DNA of 64,000 nt from Sneathiella chinensis (GCF_012720115.1 NZ_VNWN01000008.1:182658-246657); one strand, 5' to 3'; counted from the first letter of the stretch, positions 1 to 9,395 are shown. The notes: generated by a model not told the origin, from the letters alone. Translations and numbers: made by a program.

Positions 1-195
1 GCCAACCTCCAGCGGTTTCAGGATGATTTTCCCGGTCAGGGGAATGCTGAGGAAGATCAACAGCAGGATATTGGTAAGGAACAAACCCCGCCGCCGGGTC
101 AACAGCCAATAGATCAGGGTCAACGGCAACAGGATCAGAAACAGGCCCGGCACGGACATGCCATCAATCAGCTTTCGGAACGCATAATCCAGCAT
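1..195 (-). CDS. YdcF/SanA-like (DUF218) membrane protein, N-terminal fragment
   Basis: Only the first 65 codons are inside the window; the gene continues past its left edge. The start is an ATG at 195 with a GAGGGGAGG ribosome site just upstream. The peptide opens with a short amphipathic stretch, then two hydrophobic segments (about residues 14-31 and 37-53) separated by a TRRRG loop, then a KPLE motif. This layout is typical of the N-terminus of YdcF/SanA/ElyC (DUF218) proteins, inner-membrane proteins linked to envelope integrity. The catalytic-like domain is not visible, so the family call is inference from the N-terminal pattern. It lies downstream of sdhB on the same strand but is separated from it by a terminator. 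Confidence 0.55.
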   Translation of the reverse strand, partial: MLDYAFRKLIDGMSVPGLFLILLPLTLIYWLLTRRRGLFLTNILLLIFLSIPLTGKIILKPLEVG

Positions 196-294
196 GGCCT
201 CCCCCTCGGGACGGATTTCCGCCGGCAGCGGCCTTCACCGCCGCCCCAAAATCTCCTCAAGCTATAATAGATAGGGCACGGGGCGCGCCTGAAA

Positions 295-334
295 ACAGGA
301 AAAGGCGGAAAGACCCTTCGGTCCTTCCGCCTTT
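295..334 (-). terminator. Rho-independent terminator after sdhB
   Basis: A 15-base stem (AAAGGCGGAA... pairing with ...TTCCGCCTTT, one mismatch) closes on a 4-base loop. On the minus strand it is followed by a TTTTCC stretch. It sits about 55 bases past the sdhB stop and should end the sdhCDAB transcript. Confidence 0.75.
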
Positions 335-387
335 CTGATAACGCCGCACCCCATCGGGGCACGCTGATGTCGTGTCAGGTCGCCGGA

Positions 388-1170
388 TTAACCGCGACGT
401 TCCACCATCAGTTTCTTGATCTCTGCAATGGCCTTCGCCGGGTTCAGACCCTTCGGACAGGTGTTTGCACAGTTCATGATGGTGTGACAACGGTAGAGCC
501 GGAACGGATCTTCCAGATTGTCGAGACGCTCACCTGTGAACTCATCCCGGCTGTCAGCGATCCAGCGATACGCCTGCAGCAGGATGGCCGGGCCCAGGAA
601 CCGGTCAGAGTTCCACCAGTAGCTCGGGCAGGATGTGGAACAGCAGGCACAGAGAATACACTCGTACAGGCCGTCCAGCTTTTCACGATCTTCCTTGGAC
701 TGCAGCCGTTCCCGATCCGGTGGCGGAGGGGTCTGGGTCTGCATCCACGGCTTGATGGACGCATACTGCGCGTAGAAGTTGGTCAGGTCCGGAACCAGAT
801 CCTTCACCACCGGCTGGTGCGGCAGCGGATAGATATTGATATCCCCGTCCACCTCGTCCATGCCCTTGGTGCAGGCCAGTGTGTTCGTGCCGTTGATATT
901 CATGGCACAGGAGCCACAAATACCTTCACGGCAGGAGCGCCGGAATGTCAATGTCGGATCGATCTCGTTCTTGATCTTGATCAGACCGTCCAGAATCATC
1001 GGGCCGCAGGTGTCCAGATCGACATAATAGGTGTCGATGCGGGGATTTTCCGTATCATCCGGGGACCAGCGATAGACGTTGAAGGTCTTCACTTTCTGGG
1101 CGCCTTCCGGTTTCGGATGAGCCTTCCCGGTGCCTACTTTTGAATTTTTAGGTAATGCCAGTTCAACCAT
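388..1170 (-). CDS. sdhB: Succinate dehydrogenase iron-sulfur subunit
   Basis: This is the electron-transfer subunit of respiratory complex II, passing electrons from the FAD of SdhA to quinone. The 260 residues carry the full set of cluster ligands. The [2Fe-2S] motif uses Cys80, Cys85, Cys88 and Cys100 (CREGICGSC). The [4Fe-4S] and [3Fe-4S] motifs are [11 protein letters not shown] starting at residue 171 and a second group at Cys228, Cys234 and Cys238 ([14 protein letters not shown]). Length matches the family. It is the last gene of an sdhC-sdhD-sdhA-sdhB operon, 18 bases after sdhA, and is followed by a strong hairpin terminator. No residue expected for function is missing. Confidence 0.98.
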   Translation of the reverse strand: MVELALPKNSKVGTGKAHPKPEGAQKVKTFNVYRWSPDDTENPRIDTYYVDLDTCGPMILDGLIKIKNEIDPTLTFRRSCREGICGSCAMNINGTNTLACTKGMDEVDGDINIYPLPHQPVVKDLVPDLTNFYAQYASIKPWMQTQTPPPPDRERLQSKEDREKLDGLYECILCACCSTSCPSYWWNSDRFLGPAILLQAYRWIADSRDEFTGERLDNLEDPFRLYRCHTIMNCANTCPKGLNPAKAIAEIKKLMVERRG

Positions 1171-1188
1171 AATATGCTTCCCTAACTC

Positions 1189-2982
1189 TTAGTAAACGCG
1201 GGCTTTGGGCTTGATATACTCGATCTCGTCGGTCAGCGTGTAATCGTGAACCGGGCGATAGTCGAGACGGACACCTTCCTCATCGCTGTGATAGGTGAGG
1301 GTGTGCTTCATCCAGTTTTCGTCATCCCGCTCCGGATAGTCTTCGCGGGCATGGGCGCCGCGGCTTTCTTTCCGGTTTTCAGCAGCGGTCATGGACACAA
1401 CAGCCTGACGGATCAGGTTGTCCAGTTCCAGCGTTTCAACCAGATCGGAGTTCCAGATGAGGGACCGGTCGGTGGTCTTGATATCGGCCATCTGTTTTTC
1501 AACTTCGCCAATCTTCTTCACACCGGCCTGCAGGGATTCGCCTGTCCGGAAGACCGCACAGTCGTCCTGCATCACGCGCTGCATGTCATCGCGGATCTGA
1601 GCCGTTGACTGACCGCCATTGGCATTGCGGAACTTGTCGAGACGGGACAGGGCCGCATCACAGGCATCGTCAGCCAGCGGTGCATGAGCCGTACCCGGCT
1701 TGATCACGTCCTTGGCACGAAGTGCCGCAGCACGGCCAAACACAACAAGGTCGATCAGGGAGTTTGACCCCAGACGGTTCGCCCCGTGAACAGACACACA
1801 TGCCGCTTCACCAACAGCCATCAGGCCCGGTACAACCGCATCCGGGTTGCCGTTTTTCAGGTCAACAACTTCACCGTGATAGTTGGTCGGAATACCGCCC
1901 ATGTTGTAGTGAACGGTCGGGATAACCGGGATCGGCTCCTTGTTCACGTCAACACCGGCAAAGATGCGGGCGCTTTCAGAAATACCCGGCAGGCGTTCCT
2001 CGATCATGGCCGGATCAAGGTGATCCAGATGCAGATAGATGTGGTCCTTACGGGCGCCAACGCCGCGGCCTTCGCGGATTTCCATGGTCATGGACCGGCT
2101 GACAACGTCACGGCTGGCAAGGTCCTTGGCGCTTGGGGCATACCGTTCCATGAACCGTTCGCCTTCGCCGTTGACCAGATACCCGCCTTCACCGCGCACA
2201 CCTTCGGTGATCAGACAGCCTGCGCCGTAGATACCGGTCGGGTGGAACTGGGTGAATTCCATGTCCTGAAGCGGCAGGCCTGCGCGCAGAACCATGCCAC
2301 CGCCGTCACCGGTACAGGTGTGGGCGGATGTACAGGAGAAGTAGGCCCGGCCGAAACCACCGGTTGCCAGAACAACCATATGGGAGCGGAACAGGTGCAG
2401 TGTACCATCTTCCAGACACAGACACAGAACACCCTTACAGGCGCCGTCCTTGTCCATGATCAGGTCGAGAGCGAAATACTCGATATAGAAATCGGTGTCG
2501 TATTTCAGGGACTGGCTGTACAGGGTGTGCAGCATGGCATGACCTGTACGGTCAGCAGCAGCACAGGTCCGCTGGGCCGCAGGGCCTTCACCAAACTGGG
2601 TGGTCATACCACCGAAGGCGCGCTGGTAGATCTTGCCTTCTTCCGTCCGGCTGAACGGCATGCCGAACTGTTCCAGTTCCAGAACCGCCGCCGGGGCCTC
2701 ACGGCACATATACTCAATCGCGTCCTGGTCACCGAGCCAGTCGGAACCCTTGACGGTGTCATACATGTGCCACTGCCAGTTATCCTCGCCCATGTTGCCG
2801 AGAGAGGCGGAAATACCGCCCTGCGCCGCTACCGTGTGGGAGCGGGTCGGGAACACTTTGGTCACCGCTGCGGTTTTCAGGCCAGCCTGGGCCATGCCCA
2901 TGGTGGCACGCAGTCCGGCACCACCGGCACCGACGACAACCACATCATATTTATGTTCGATAATTGGATAGGCTTCAGACAT
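1189..2982 (-). CDS. sdhA: Succinate dehydrogenase flavoprotein subunit
   Basis: This is the catalytic subunit of complex II, oxidising succinate to fumarate at the inner face of the cytoplasmic membrane. The 597-residue protein starts with a Rossmann GAGGAG motif at residues 18-23. It has the [10 protein letters not shown] signature whose His49 is the expected covalent FAD attachment site, and the substrate-site HPTG motif near residue 245. Length is standard. It follows sdhD by only 4 bases, so translational coupling is likely, and precedes sdhB. Confidence 0.98.
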   Translation of the reverse strand: MSEAYPIIEHKYDVVVVGAGGAGLRATMGMAQAGLKTAAVTKVFPTRSHTVAAQGGISASLGNMGEDNWQWHMYDTVKGSDWLGDQDAIEYMCREAPAAVLELEQFGMPFSRTEEGKIYQRAFGGMTTQFGEGPAAQRTCAAADRTGHAMLHTLYSQSLKYDTDFYIEYFALDLIMDKDGACKGVLCLCLEDGTLHLFRSHMVVLATGGFGRAYFSCTSAHTCTGDGGGMVLRAGLPLQDMEFTQFHPTGIYGAGCLITEGVRGEGGYLVNGEGERFMERYAPSAKDLASRDVVSRSMTMEIREGRGVGARKDHIYLHLDHLDPAMIEERLPGISESARIFAGVDVNKEPIPVIPTVHYNMGGIPTNYHGEVVDLKNGNPDAVVPGLMAVGEAACVSVHGANRLGSNSLIDLVVFGRAAALRAKDVIKPGTAHAPLADDACDAALSRLDKFRNANGGQSTAQIRDDMQRVMQDDCAVFRTGESLQAGVKKIGEVEKQMADIKTTDRSLIWNSDLVETLELDNLIRQAVVSMTAAENRKESRGAHAREDYPERDDENWMKHTLTYHSDEEGVRLDYRPVHDYTLTDEIEYIKPKARVY

Positions 2983-2986
2983 CTAA

Positions 2987-3367
2987 TTAACCCCCAAACG
3001 CCAGCTTCAAAACGGCCAGCGCTGCGGCAAGACCAACAATTGCACAGAAGAAGCTGTTCAGCATCAGCAGAACAACTTTCTTGATTTCAGAATGGATGTA
3101 ATCCTCGATCACAACCTGCAGGCCCAGCTTCAGGTGATAGAAGGTGATACCGATCAGCAGAAGCAGGATCAGGGATGTGAACGGCAGGCTCAGCACATAG
3201 CGAACCCGCTCGTAATCCGCACCAACCAGCGAGATCACATAGGCCAGAGCAACGACAAACAGGGGAATCAGGGCAACAGCCGTGACTTTCTGGTGCCACC
3301 AGTGTGTGGTGCCGTCTTTTGCGGACCCCAGACTGCGGACATTTTTAAGAGGTGTTCTCATGCTCAT
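2987..3367 (-). CDS. sdhD: Succinate dehydrogenase membrane anchor subunit D
   Basis: A 126-residue membrane protein with three hydrophobic segments. It has a FYHLKLGLQVVIEDY motif in which His78 is the probable haem b ligand and the Asp-Tyr pair belongs to the quinone site, as in SdhD proteins. The start at 3367 is backed by GGAGG six bases upstream; a second in-frame ATG lies two codons later. It sits between sdhC (2-base gap) and sdhA, completing the membrane anchor of complex II. Confidence 0.95.
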   Translation of the reverse strand: MSMRTPLKNVRSLGSAKDGTTHWWHQKVTAVALIPLFVVALAYVISLVGADYERVRYVLSLPFTSLILLLLIGITFYHLKLGLQVVIEDYIHSEIKKVVLLMLNSFFCAIVGLAAALAVLKLAFGG

Positions 3368-3369
3368 GG

Positions 3370-3759
3370 TCAGCCTCCGATTCCGTATGCAACAACCCAG
3401 GTCAACAGTGTCAGAACCACGGACATGACGATGGCAAGCATGCCTGTCTTGCGCATGGTCGGCAGTTCAAACCCCTTGCCCGCGTCCCAGAACAGGTGCC
3501 GGATTCCGTTGCACAAGTGATAGAACAGGGCCCAGCTGAACCCGAACATCACCAGCCGTCCAAACCAGGACGTCAGAAATGCGTTTACGGTTGAATAAGC
3601 TTCCGGACCAGCGGCAACGGCAATCAGCCACCAGGTCAAAAGCAGGGTTCCGGCGCCCAGTGCCACACCGGTAATACGGTGTGTAATGGACGTGACCATC
3701 GTGATCTGCGGTTTATATATCTGCAGATGCGGCGACAGGGGTCTTTCTACATTCGCCAT
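3370..3759 (-). CDS. sdhC: Succinate dehydrogenase cytochrome b556 subunit
   Basis: The first gene of the sdh operon. The 129-residue protein has the N-terminal RPLSPHLQIYK signature, a SITHRITG motif that helps form the quinone site, three membrane segments, and FYHLCNGIRHLFWD, in which His81 is the expected haem ligand. A near-consensus sigma-70 promoter lies 60 to 90 bases upstream. With SdhD it anchors SdhAB to the membrane and passes electrons to ubiquinone. Confidence 0.97.
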   Translation of the reverse strand: MANVERPLSPHLQIYKPQITMVTSITHRITGVALGAGTLLLTWWLIAVAAGPEAYSTVNAFLTSWFGRLVMFGFSWALFYHLCNGIRHLFWDAGKGFELPTMRKTGMLAIVMSVVLTLLTWVVAYGIGG

Positions 3760-3818
3760 GATATCTCTCTAGCTAGGCAGTCTTTAAACTGAACATACGT
3801 CGGATTTTTTGCGGTTGG

Positions 3819-3846
3819 ATTGTAGTCCTGGAAAAGATGAAGTCAA
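3819..3846 (-). promoter_or_regulatory. Sigma-70-type promoter of sdhCDAB
   Basis: On the minus strand TTGACT (3846-3841) and TACAAT (3824-3819) are separated by 16 bases, a close match to the housekeeping consensus. The predicted transcription start is near 3812, giving a leader of about 50 bases before sdhC. Confidence 0.65.
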
Positions 3847-3871
3847 CTTTACCATGGCTACACATGGGCTT

Positions 3872-4942
3872 TTATACCGCAATTGTGGCTTTTGGCAATA
3901 TCACCCAGTAATCCAGATCAAGAACAACATCGGAAAGATACTTGCCGTCCTCGCCCTTGAAGGGGAATTCCACACAGGGCAAATTCTTGGTTGCCACCGT
4001 TCTCACACGCAGCGCCCCCGCATCCTCACGGCCCGGAACATCGGCCTTGTCCAAAACCTCGCTCCACGCATAAATCGTATCGCCAGAGAATGTCGGGTTG
4101 GTGTGAGAGCCCGCATTGACCGCCGCCACGAACTGGGCGTTGCCAAGTCCGTTAAAGCTGAGGCCACGGGCCAGACTGATCACATGACCGCCATAGATCA
4201 GGCGCTTTCCGAACCGGTCATTCTGCATCATATGCTGGTTGAAATGGACCTTTGCGGTGTTCTGGTACAACCGGGTGGCCATCATATGCTCGGCCTCCTC
4301 GATGGTCATGCCATCCACATGGTCGATCTTTTCGCCCACTTCATAATCCTCAAAGAAGTGGGGAGAACCGGACAGAACCGTGTCAAAGTCGCGGAAATCA
4401 AGGGACGCCGGCAACACGAAGCCTGCCGGATCAACCACAGCCGGCAGGTCCGGCACAGCGGCTTCAGGGGCCGGGGCAGCGGCATCCGCTTTTCGCACCA
4501 TAACCCAGCGAACATAATCCAGAACCACCTCGCCTACCTGATTGGTCCCGATGGAGCGGACATAGACAACGCCGGTTTTGCCGTTGGAATTTTCTTTCAG
4601 CCCGATCACCTCGGACACGGTCTGAAGGCTGTCCCCCGGATAGACGGGCGCGAGGAAGCGCACATTGGCATATCCCAGATTCGCCACCGCGTTCAGGGAT
4701 ACATCGGGAACCGTTTTCCCGAACACCACATGGAACACCAGCAGGTCATCCACCGGCGCCGCCTCAAGACCACAATCAAGGGCAAAGCTGTCCGCCGACT
4801 GCATGGCAAAACGCCCACCATACAGGGCTGTATACAGAGACACATCGCCTTCGGTGATGGTGCGCGGCGTGGCATGGCGAAGAACCTGCCCCAGCTTGAA
4901 ATCCTCGAAGTAATTTCCGGGATTCGTTTTTGCTTTTGTCAT
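3872..4942 (-). CDS. mch: MaoC-family mesaconyl-CoA hydratase
   Basis: Predicted to hydrate mesaconyl-C1-CoA to beta-methylmalyl-CoA, a late step of the ethylmalonyl-CoA pathway. The 356-residue protein contains two hotdog modules. The first begins at YFEDFKLGQ and carries RHATPRTITEGD; the second begins near HFFEDYEVGEKID. Double-hotdog MaoC proteins of about 350 residues are typical of this enzyme. I chose the ATG at 4942, seven bases after a GAGGGG ribosome site; a longer reading from a TTG at 4957 would place that site inside the gene. It is 11 bases downstream of the malyl-CoA lyase-like gene. The exact substrate is inferred from family resemblance and context. Confidence 0.8.
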   Translation of the reverse strand: MTKAKTNPGNYFEDFKLGQVLRHATPRTITEGDVSLYTALYGGRFAMQSADSFALDCGLEAAPVDDLLVFHVVFGKTVPDVSLNAVANLGYANVRFLAPVYPGDSLQTVSEVIGLKENSNGKTGVVYVRSIGTNQVGEVVLDYVRWVMVRKADAAAPAPEAAVPDLPAVVDPAGFVLPASLDFRDFDTVLSGSPHFFEDYEVGEKIDHVDGMTIEEAEHMMATRLYQNTAKVHFNQHMMQNDRFGKRLIYGGHVISLARGLSFNGLGNAQFVAAVNAGSHTNPTFSGDTIYAWSEVLDKADVPGREDAGALRVRTVATKNLPCVEFPFKGEDGKYLSDVVLDLDYWVILPKATIAV

Positions 4943-4953
4943 TCTCATTCCCC

Positions 4954-5829
4954 TCAAGCAGCCATTTCCGCAATGGCTTCCGCCAGGGCGACCTTGGCCT
5001 TGGCAAGTTCAACATGCAAATTCTCGACCAGCTTGCCATCCACAAGGACAACACCTTTGCCTTCCTTCTCGGCCTGTTCAAAGGCTTCGATCACCCGGCG
5101 GGAATACTCAACCTCTTCCTCGGACGGGGCAAAAACCTCGTTGGTCGGGGCCAGCTGTTTCGGGTGGATCAGGGTCTTGCCATCAAAGCCAAGCTCCAGC
5201 CCCTGCACACAGGATGCCCGGAAGCCATCTTCATCCGCCAGATCAAGGGACACCCCGTCCAGCACCGTCAGCCCATAGGCGCGGCCGGCCAGAAGACACA
5301 GCCCGAGGGACGTGATCACCGGAAGGCGCATGGCTGTATGGTGGGCCCGAAGATCCTTGACCAGATCGGAGGTGCCCATGACAAAACAGTCAACCCGCGG
5401 GCTGGAAGCGGCAATTTCCTCTGCTTTCAGGATACCCAGCGGGGTTTCCATCATGCACCAGATTTTCGTGCTCTCCGGCGCCCCATTTTCCGTCATCAGG
5501 GCTTCCAGTTCATGAACCTGCGCGGCAGACTCAACCTTTGGCAGCAAAATCGCATCGGGACCGGCTTTCGCCGCAGCAATCACATCCTCCCGTCCCCACG
5601 GGGTATCAAGACCATTGACCCGGATAATAATCTCCCGCTTGCCATAGCCGCCTTCCGCCGCATTCCGGCAGACAATGTCACGGGCTTCCGCCTTGGCATT
5701 GGGCGCCACGGCATCTTCCAGATCAAGGATCAGGCCATCTGCGGCAAGGGTTTTGGCTTTTTCCTGCGCACGGGCATTGGACCCCGGCATATACAGAACA
5801 GAACGACGGGGACGAAGGGACTGTGACAT
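4954..5829 (-). CDS. mcl2: HpcH/HpaI (citrate lyase beta) family: (3S)-malyl-CoA thioesterase / malyl-CoA lyase
   Basis: A 291-residue TIM-barrel CoA-ester lyase. It begins RPRRSVLYMPGSN and has the ILDLEDAVAP metal-site motif and the RVNGLDTPWG segment of the HpcH/CitE superfamily. Family members cleave malyl- or beta-methylmalyl-CoA or hydrolyse (3S)-malyl-CoA. The SVLYMPGSNARAQEKA start resembles the Mcl2 thioesterase branch more than Mcl1. The start at 5829 has GGAG seven bases upstream; the frame stays open upstream but without support. Its stop overlaps the ribosome site of the downstream mch gene. A pairing with mch beside sdh is, from memory, also found in Rhodobacter-type genomes. 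The precise activity is not proven by sequence. Confidence 0.75.
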   Translation of the reverse strand: MSQSLRPRRSVLYMPGSNARAQEKAKTLAADGLILDLEDAVAPNAKAEARDIVCRNAAEGGYGKREIIIRVNGLDTPWGREDVIAAAKAGPDAILLPKVESAAQVHELEALMTENGAPESTKIWCMMETPLGILKAEEIAASSPRVDCFVMGTSDLVKDLRAHHTAMRLPVITSLGLCLLAGRAYGLTVLDGVSLDLADEDGFRASCVQGLELGFDGKTLIHPKQLAPTNEVFAPSEEEVEYSRRVIEAFEQAEKEGKGVVLVDGKLVENLHVELAKAKVALAEAIAEMAA

Positions 5830-5872
5830 GGATTTTCTCCGATTTGGTGACCTAACACTCTTTTTTGGCAGC

Positions 5873-5900
5873 ATCATACCTGATATTTGCTGCGACGCAA
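5873..5900 (-). promoter_or_regulatory. Sigma-70-type promoter of mcl2-mch
   Basis: On the minus strand TTGCGT (5900-5895) and TATGAT (5878-5873) are spaced by 16 bases, 44 bases upstream of the mcl2 start codon. The -10 box is one base from consensus. Confidence 0.6.
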
Positions 5901-5920
5901 CATAGTTGCGCAAAGAGCCA

Positions 5921-5948
5921 CGGCGGGGCAACTTTAACAGCCCCGCCG
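5921..5948 (-). terminator. Hairpin after the 720-residue orphan gene
   Basis: A perfect 9-base stem (CGGCGGGGC/GCCCCGCCG) with a 10-base loop starts 20 bases past the stop at 5969. The following minus-strand sequence has only a short CTCTTTG tract, so termination strength is uncertain. Confidence 0.5.
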
Positions 5949-5968
5949 CTGTCCCCAAAATCCCCCGA

Positions 5969-8131
5969 TCAGGCTTCCTTTACGTGCAGCACATAAAAAG
6001 AGTTCCCGGCCTGAACATCCCGATCTTTCCATACCCTGTCATCAAAATGGGTAAAGGGTCGGGAAGGTGCCGCACCGTCGTCGCGCGTCCTCCAAAGATG
6101 CACGGTGATACAGAAGAGCCGATCATTCTTATGTGTACCTCCACCACTGGTAACATAGGTCCCCAGCCTCTCATTATGGGCAAGCCGGCTTTTTGGATAT
6201 ATAAATTCCACGGCACCCCCGTGATCATAGACCCGGCCGTGAAAATACTCCCGGATATCCTCCGGCGACAGGTGCTTCAGTGAAACCTCGATTTCTCCCC
6301 CCTGATTGAAGGCCTCCCGTAACAGGCTCCCCTTCAGATGGGCCTGGACTTTATTTGCAAATCTCCGAAGCGCTCTTCCATGCTTTTCCGAGGCCAACAA
6401 ACCTGCATTTTTTTTCTTATAGTCTTCAACAATTTTCCCCAGCAGCCGTTGCCCCTTGGCAACCCCCGTTTCCAAGGCAAGGTTTAACATGCCCAACGTT
6501 TCACTTTTCAAGGTCTTTGGATTCCCCAGTGTCTCAAATCGGTGCCTTAGCCGCTCCAATTCCTCAATTGTCGCCTCAACCTCTTTCCGACGATCCTCTG
6601 AAACCGTCTCGCCTCCCAAGTAAAACTGTAAATCTGATGCTGTCGCTTTCAGACGGCTGATCCCGCTTTTCCGGAATGCCTCGATCATCATCAGCGAATG
6701 TTTCTCGGCAAGGCTATGCTGCCGAGCCGGAAGCATTCGGATTTCCTCTTTCTCTTCTTCGGTCGGTGCTTCCTTGTATTCAGGAACTTCGTGTTTTCTG
6801 GAAGACGGTCCGGCCTTTGGTCTCGGCTTTCCCTTTCTTCCCTTTATTTCTTGGGCAGGCTTTCGCTTCCGTTCCCCATCACCTCCCTCGATTTTTCTGA
6901 CCAGTTCATCCAGCTTTTCAGGCGTCAGCTCATTGAGTTCCTCACCGATAACGCCCCGAAAGCCTCTCCTCACCCTTTCGTCTTCTTTTTCTTCGCCAAG
7001 CCGCTGCGATGCTGATACGTCTTTGGCCTGACGGAACGCCCTGTCGAAATAGGAACGCTCTGCATCCTGCTGATCTGCCTCAGTAAACCGGTCAAATCCC
7101 CAGCATACTCCGTTGAGGATGTGAGTTGTGGAAGACGCAATTCCCGCATATTGCTGCGCCAACTCCCCTTTCAACCAACCGCGACATAAATACTTCCGAT
7201 GATGTCTGGCCTGAAACATGAGGAGGTTTCGAAAATCTTTTTCTGACAAGCTCCATAGCCACGAAAGATGATTCTTGAACTTGTTATCACCTTTAAGGAG
7301 CGGCAGATCACCCATAATCCTGGGAAGGACCAAGGAAGGCCAGTTTCCCAATACATCCTTGAACTCAAGATTGCCGAACTCTTCCAGCTTTCGGCGAAAG
7401 CTCTTTGCCACAATACGACTCAACTTCTCAAGGTCGTCGAGGGTATCGCCCCACTGCATACATTGATCAATCTGCTGCAGCCTATATCCCCCGGCAAGGA
7501 CTCTGAAAAGCATCCTTCCCTGACCGATTGGAGAGGTTGAGTAAAATCCGGGGAGCCGTCGATCCAGGCGCATTTTTTTTGCACGCTGCTGTATACGAAG
7601 GTATGTGTAAAATTGTTCCCCCACCAACTTCTTTACAGCACATTTTTCATGTTCCGGATCGTCCATATGCTCTGCCCTATCCATTTGACTGACCAGTTCA
7701 AACACAATTGAATCCGTAAAAAATGACGAAGAATCGGCCGGATGCAGAAAGCCCAATCCGAGGATTAACTCGGCAAAACCTTCCTTGATCTTTGTGTTCT
7801 TTAGCACCTGACGGATCAGGCCCAAGCGATATGCCTTGTCTTCGCCCGTCATTGTCAAAATATACGCCTGCATCATGTATTGGTGGTATTCTCTCGGGAA
7901 GAAGTCAGCCATATTGATGAAGTCATCCCTGTATCGCTCAAGTTCCACTTCTTTTATTTTCCTGCCTTTTTCGGCAAACGTCTGCACCACATACGCAAAC
8001 CCCTGTTCGAGCGCCACATGACTTTCGGTATCCGGTCCCTTTTCACAATTTCTGCGATAGACCTCAAAATCCGGCTTGAGATAACGGGTCTGGCTCTCGC
8101 CGTTTTCGCCCTCGGTAAAAACTGGATACAT
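5969..8131 (-). CDS. Unrecognised 720-residue protein
   Basis: I do not recognise this protein. It has a clear start (ATG at 8131, GGGAG seven bases upstream) and one uninterrupted frame. No signal peptide or membrane segment is visible, so it is probably cytoplasmic. Residues 1-370 look helical and globular, with many aromatic and charged residues. Residues 371-470 form a highly charged Lys/Glu/Arg/Pro-rich linker. Residues 470-610 look helical with coiled-coil tendency, and 611-720 look beta-rich (VEFIYPKSR, RLFCITVHLW, NSFYVLHVKE). I see no Walker A, helix-turn-helix, nuclease or protease motif. The gene is visibly richer in AT than the operons on both sides and sits alone between mcl2 and asd, which suggests acquisition by transfer. 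Function unknown. Confidence 0.8.
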   Translation of the reverse strand: MYPVFTEGENGESQTRYLKPDFEVYRRNCEKGPDTESHVALEQGFAYVVQTFAEKGRKIKEVELERYRDDFINMADFFPREYHQYMMQAYILTMTGEDKAYRLGLIRQVLKNTKIKEGFAELILGLGFLHPADSSSFFTDSIVFELVSQMDRAEHMDDPEHEKCAVKKLVGEQFYTYLRIQQRAKKMRLDRRLPGFYSTSPIGQGRMLFRVLAGGYRLQQIDQCMQWGDTLDDLEKLSRIVAKSFRRKLEEFGNLEFKDVLGNWPSLVLPRIMGDLPLLKGDNKFKNHLSWLWSLSEKDFRNLLMFQARHHRKYLCRGWLKGELAQQYAGIASSTTHILNGVCWGFDRFTEADQQDAERSYFDRAFRQAKDVSASQRLGEEKEDERVRRGFRGVIGEELNELTPEKLDELVRKIEGGDGERKRKPAQEIKGRKGKPRPKAGPSSRKHEVPEYKEAPTEEEKEEIRMLPARQHSLAEKHSLMMIEAFRKSGISRLKATASDLQFYLGGETVSEDRRKEVEATIEELERLRHRFETLGNPKTLKSETLGMLNLALETGVAKGQRLLGKIVEDYKKKNAGLLASEKHGRALRRFANKVQAHLKGSLLREAFNQGGEIEVSLKHLSPEDIREYFHGRVYDHGGAVEFIYPKSRLAHNERLGTYVTSGGGTHKNDRLFCITVHLWRTRDDGAAPSRPFTHFDDRVWKDRDVQAGNSFYVLHVKEA

Positions 8132-8225
8132 CTAAAAACTCCCAAATAGACTGTGACGCGACAATGCTCCTCTCTGTGACAGGGCTATCGGAAGGCCTTG
8201 GGTCCCGCGGCGGGAAGCGGCCCAT

Positions 8226-8258
8226 AAAAAAAGCCGCCCGGACATGCCGGGCGGCTTT
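8226..8258 (-). terminator. Rho-independent terminator after asd
   Basis: AAAGCCGCCCGG and CCGGGCGGCTTT form a strong stem with a tiny loop, followed on the minus strand by a run of seven T. It lies about 25 bases past the asd stop. Confidence 0.9.
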
Positions 8259-8283
8259 CACATTCCTGAGATGCCTGAAAAGG

Positions 8284-9306
8284 TCAGGCGGCTTTTTTCA
8301 GGTATTCGCGGCCAACCAGTTCAGCGATCTGAACTGTATTCAGGGCCGCACCCTTACGCAGGTTGTCGGAAACACACCACAGGTTCAGGCCGTTATCAAC
8401 GGTGGCATCATCCCGGATCCGGGAAATGAAGGTGGCATAATCGCCGACACATTCAACAGGTGTGACATAGCCGTTTTCATCCGGGTTATCGATCACCATG
8501 ATCCCCGGGGCTTCGCGCAGGATATCGCGGGCCTGATCCGCAGACAGCTCGTTTTCGAACTCGATATTGATGCTTTCCGCGTGCCCCACAAATGTCGGGA
8601 CACGAACACAGGTCGCTGTCAGCTTGATGGCCGGATCGATGATCTTCTTGGTCTCGACCACCATTTTCCACTCTTCCTTGGTATAGCGGTCGTCCATGAA
8701 CATATCGATATGCGGGATCACGTTGAAGGCGATCTGCTTTGTGAATTTCTCCGGTGACGGTTCGTCATGCACAAACATGCCTTTCGTCTGGTTGAACAGT
8801 TCATCCATCGCGTCGTTCCCGGCACCGGAAACAGATTGATAGGTGGACACAACCACACGCTTGATCTTTGCAACATCATGCAGCGGCTTCAGCGCCACAA
8901 CCATCTGTGCTGTTGAGCAGTTCGGGTTGGCAATGATGTTTTTCTTTGTGTATCCGGCGGCGGCCTCGGGGTTCACTTCCGGGACGATCAACGGAACGTC
9001 CGGGTCCATCCGGTAGTGAGACGAGTTGTCGATCACAATACAGCCCTGTGACGCGGCAATCGGTCCATATTTCGCGGAAATGGATCCCCCTGCGGAGAAC
9101 AGCGCAAAGTCGTAGCCGGTGAAATCAAAACCATCCAGTTCCTTGACGGTCAGGGTCTTGTCACCGAAGGAAACCTGTTTCCCCGCTGACCGTTTAGAGG
9201 CCAATGCGGTAACTTCTGTGACAGGAAATTGTCGTTCGTCCAGAATGTTCAGCATCTCGCGGCCCACATTACCCGTGGCACCGACTACAGCAACTCTGTA
9301 TCCCAT
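8284..9306 (-). CDS. asd: Aspartate-semialdehyde dehydrogenase
   Basis: Reduces aspartyl-4-phosphate to aspartate semialdehyde with NADPH, the branch point to lysine/diaminopimelate, threonine and methionine. The 340-residue protein starts MGYRVAVVGATGNVG, the NADP-binding glycine motif. It contains NPNCSTAQ with catalytic Cys130. The ATG at 9306 is preferred over an upstream one at 9348 because the Rossmann strand begins there and a GAGA-type ribosome site precedes it. It lies about 90 bases after leuB on the same strand and ends before a strong terminator. Confidence 0.96.
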   Translation of the reverse strand: MGYRVAVVGATGNVGREMLNILDERQFPVTEVTALASKRSAGKQVSFGDKTLTVKELDGFDFTGYDFALFSAGGSISAKYGPIAASQGCIVIDNSSHYRMDPDVPLIVPEVNPEAAAGYTKKNIIANPNCSTAQMVVALKPLHDVAKIKRVVVSTYQSVSGAGNDAMDELFNQTKGMFVHDEPSPEKFTKQIAFNVIPHIDMFMDDRYTKEEWKMVVETKKIIDPAIKLTATCVRVPTFVGHAESINIEFENELSADQARDILREAPGIMVIDNPDENGYVTPVECVGDYATFISRIRDDATVDNGLNLWCVSDNLRKGAALNTVQIAELVGREYLKKAA

Positions 9307-9395
9307 GATTTTGATCTCTTTTCTAGGTCCCAGGCGATGCACCAGCACCGCCCGGAATATGGTTTACTATTAAATTTAGTGAACTAACACGTAGT

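Noticed and set aside
1786..3084. Plus-strand frame of 432 codons opposite sdhA
   Set aside because: It is antisense to a gene with complete catalytic motifs, has no ribosome site and no domain.
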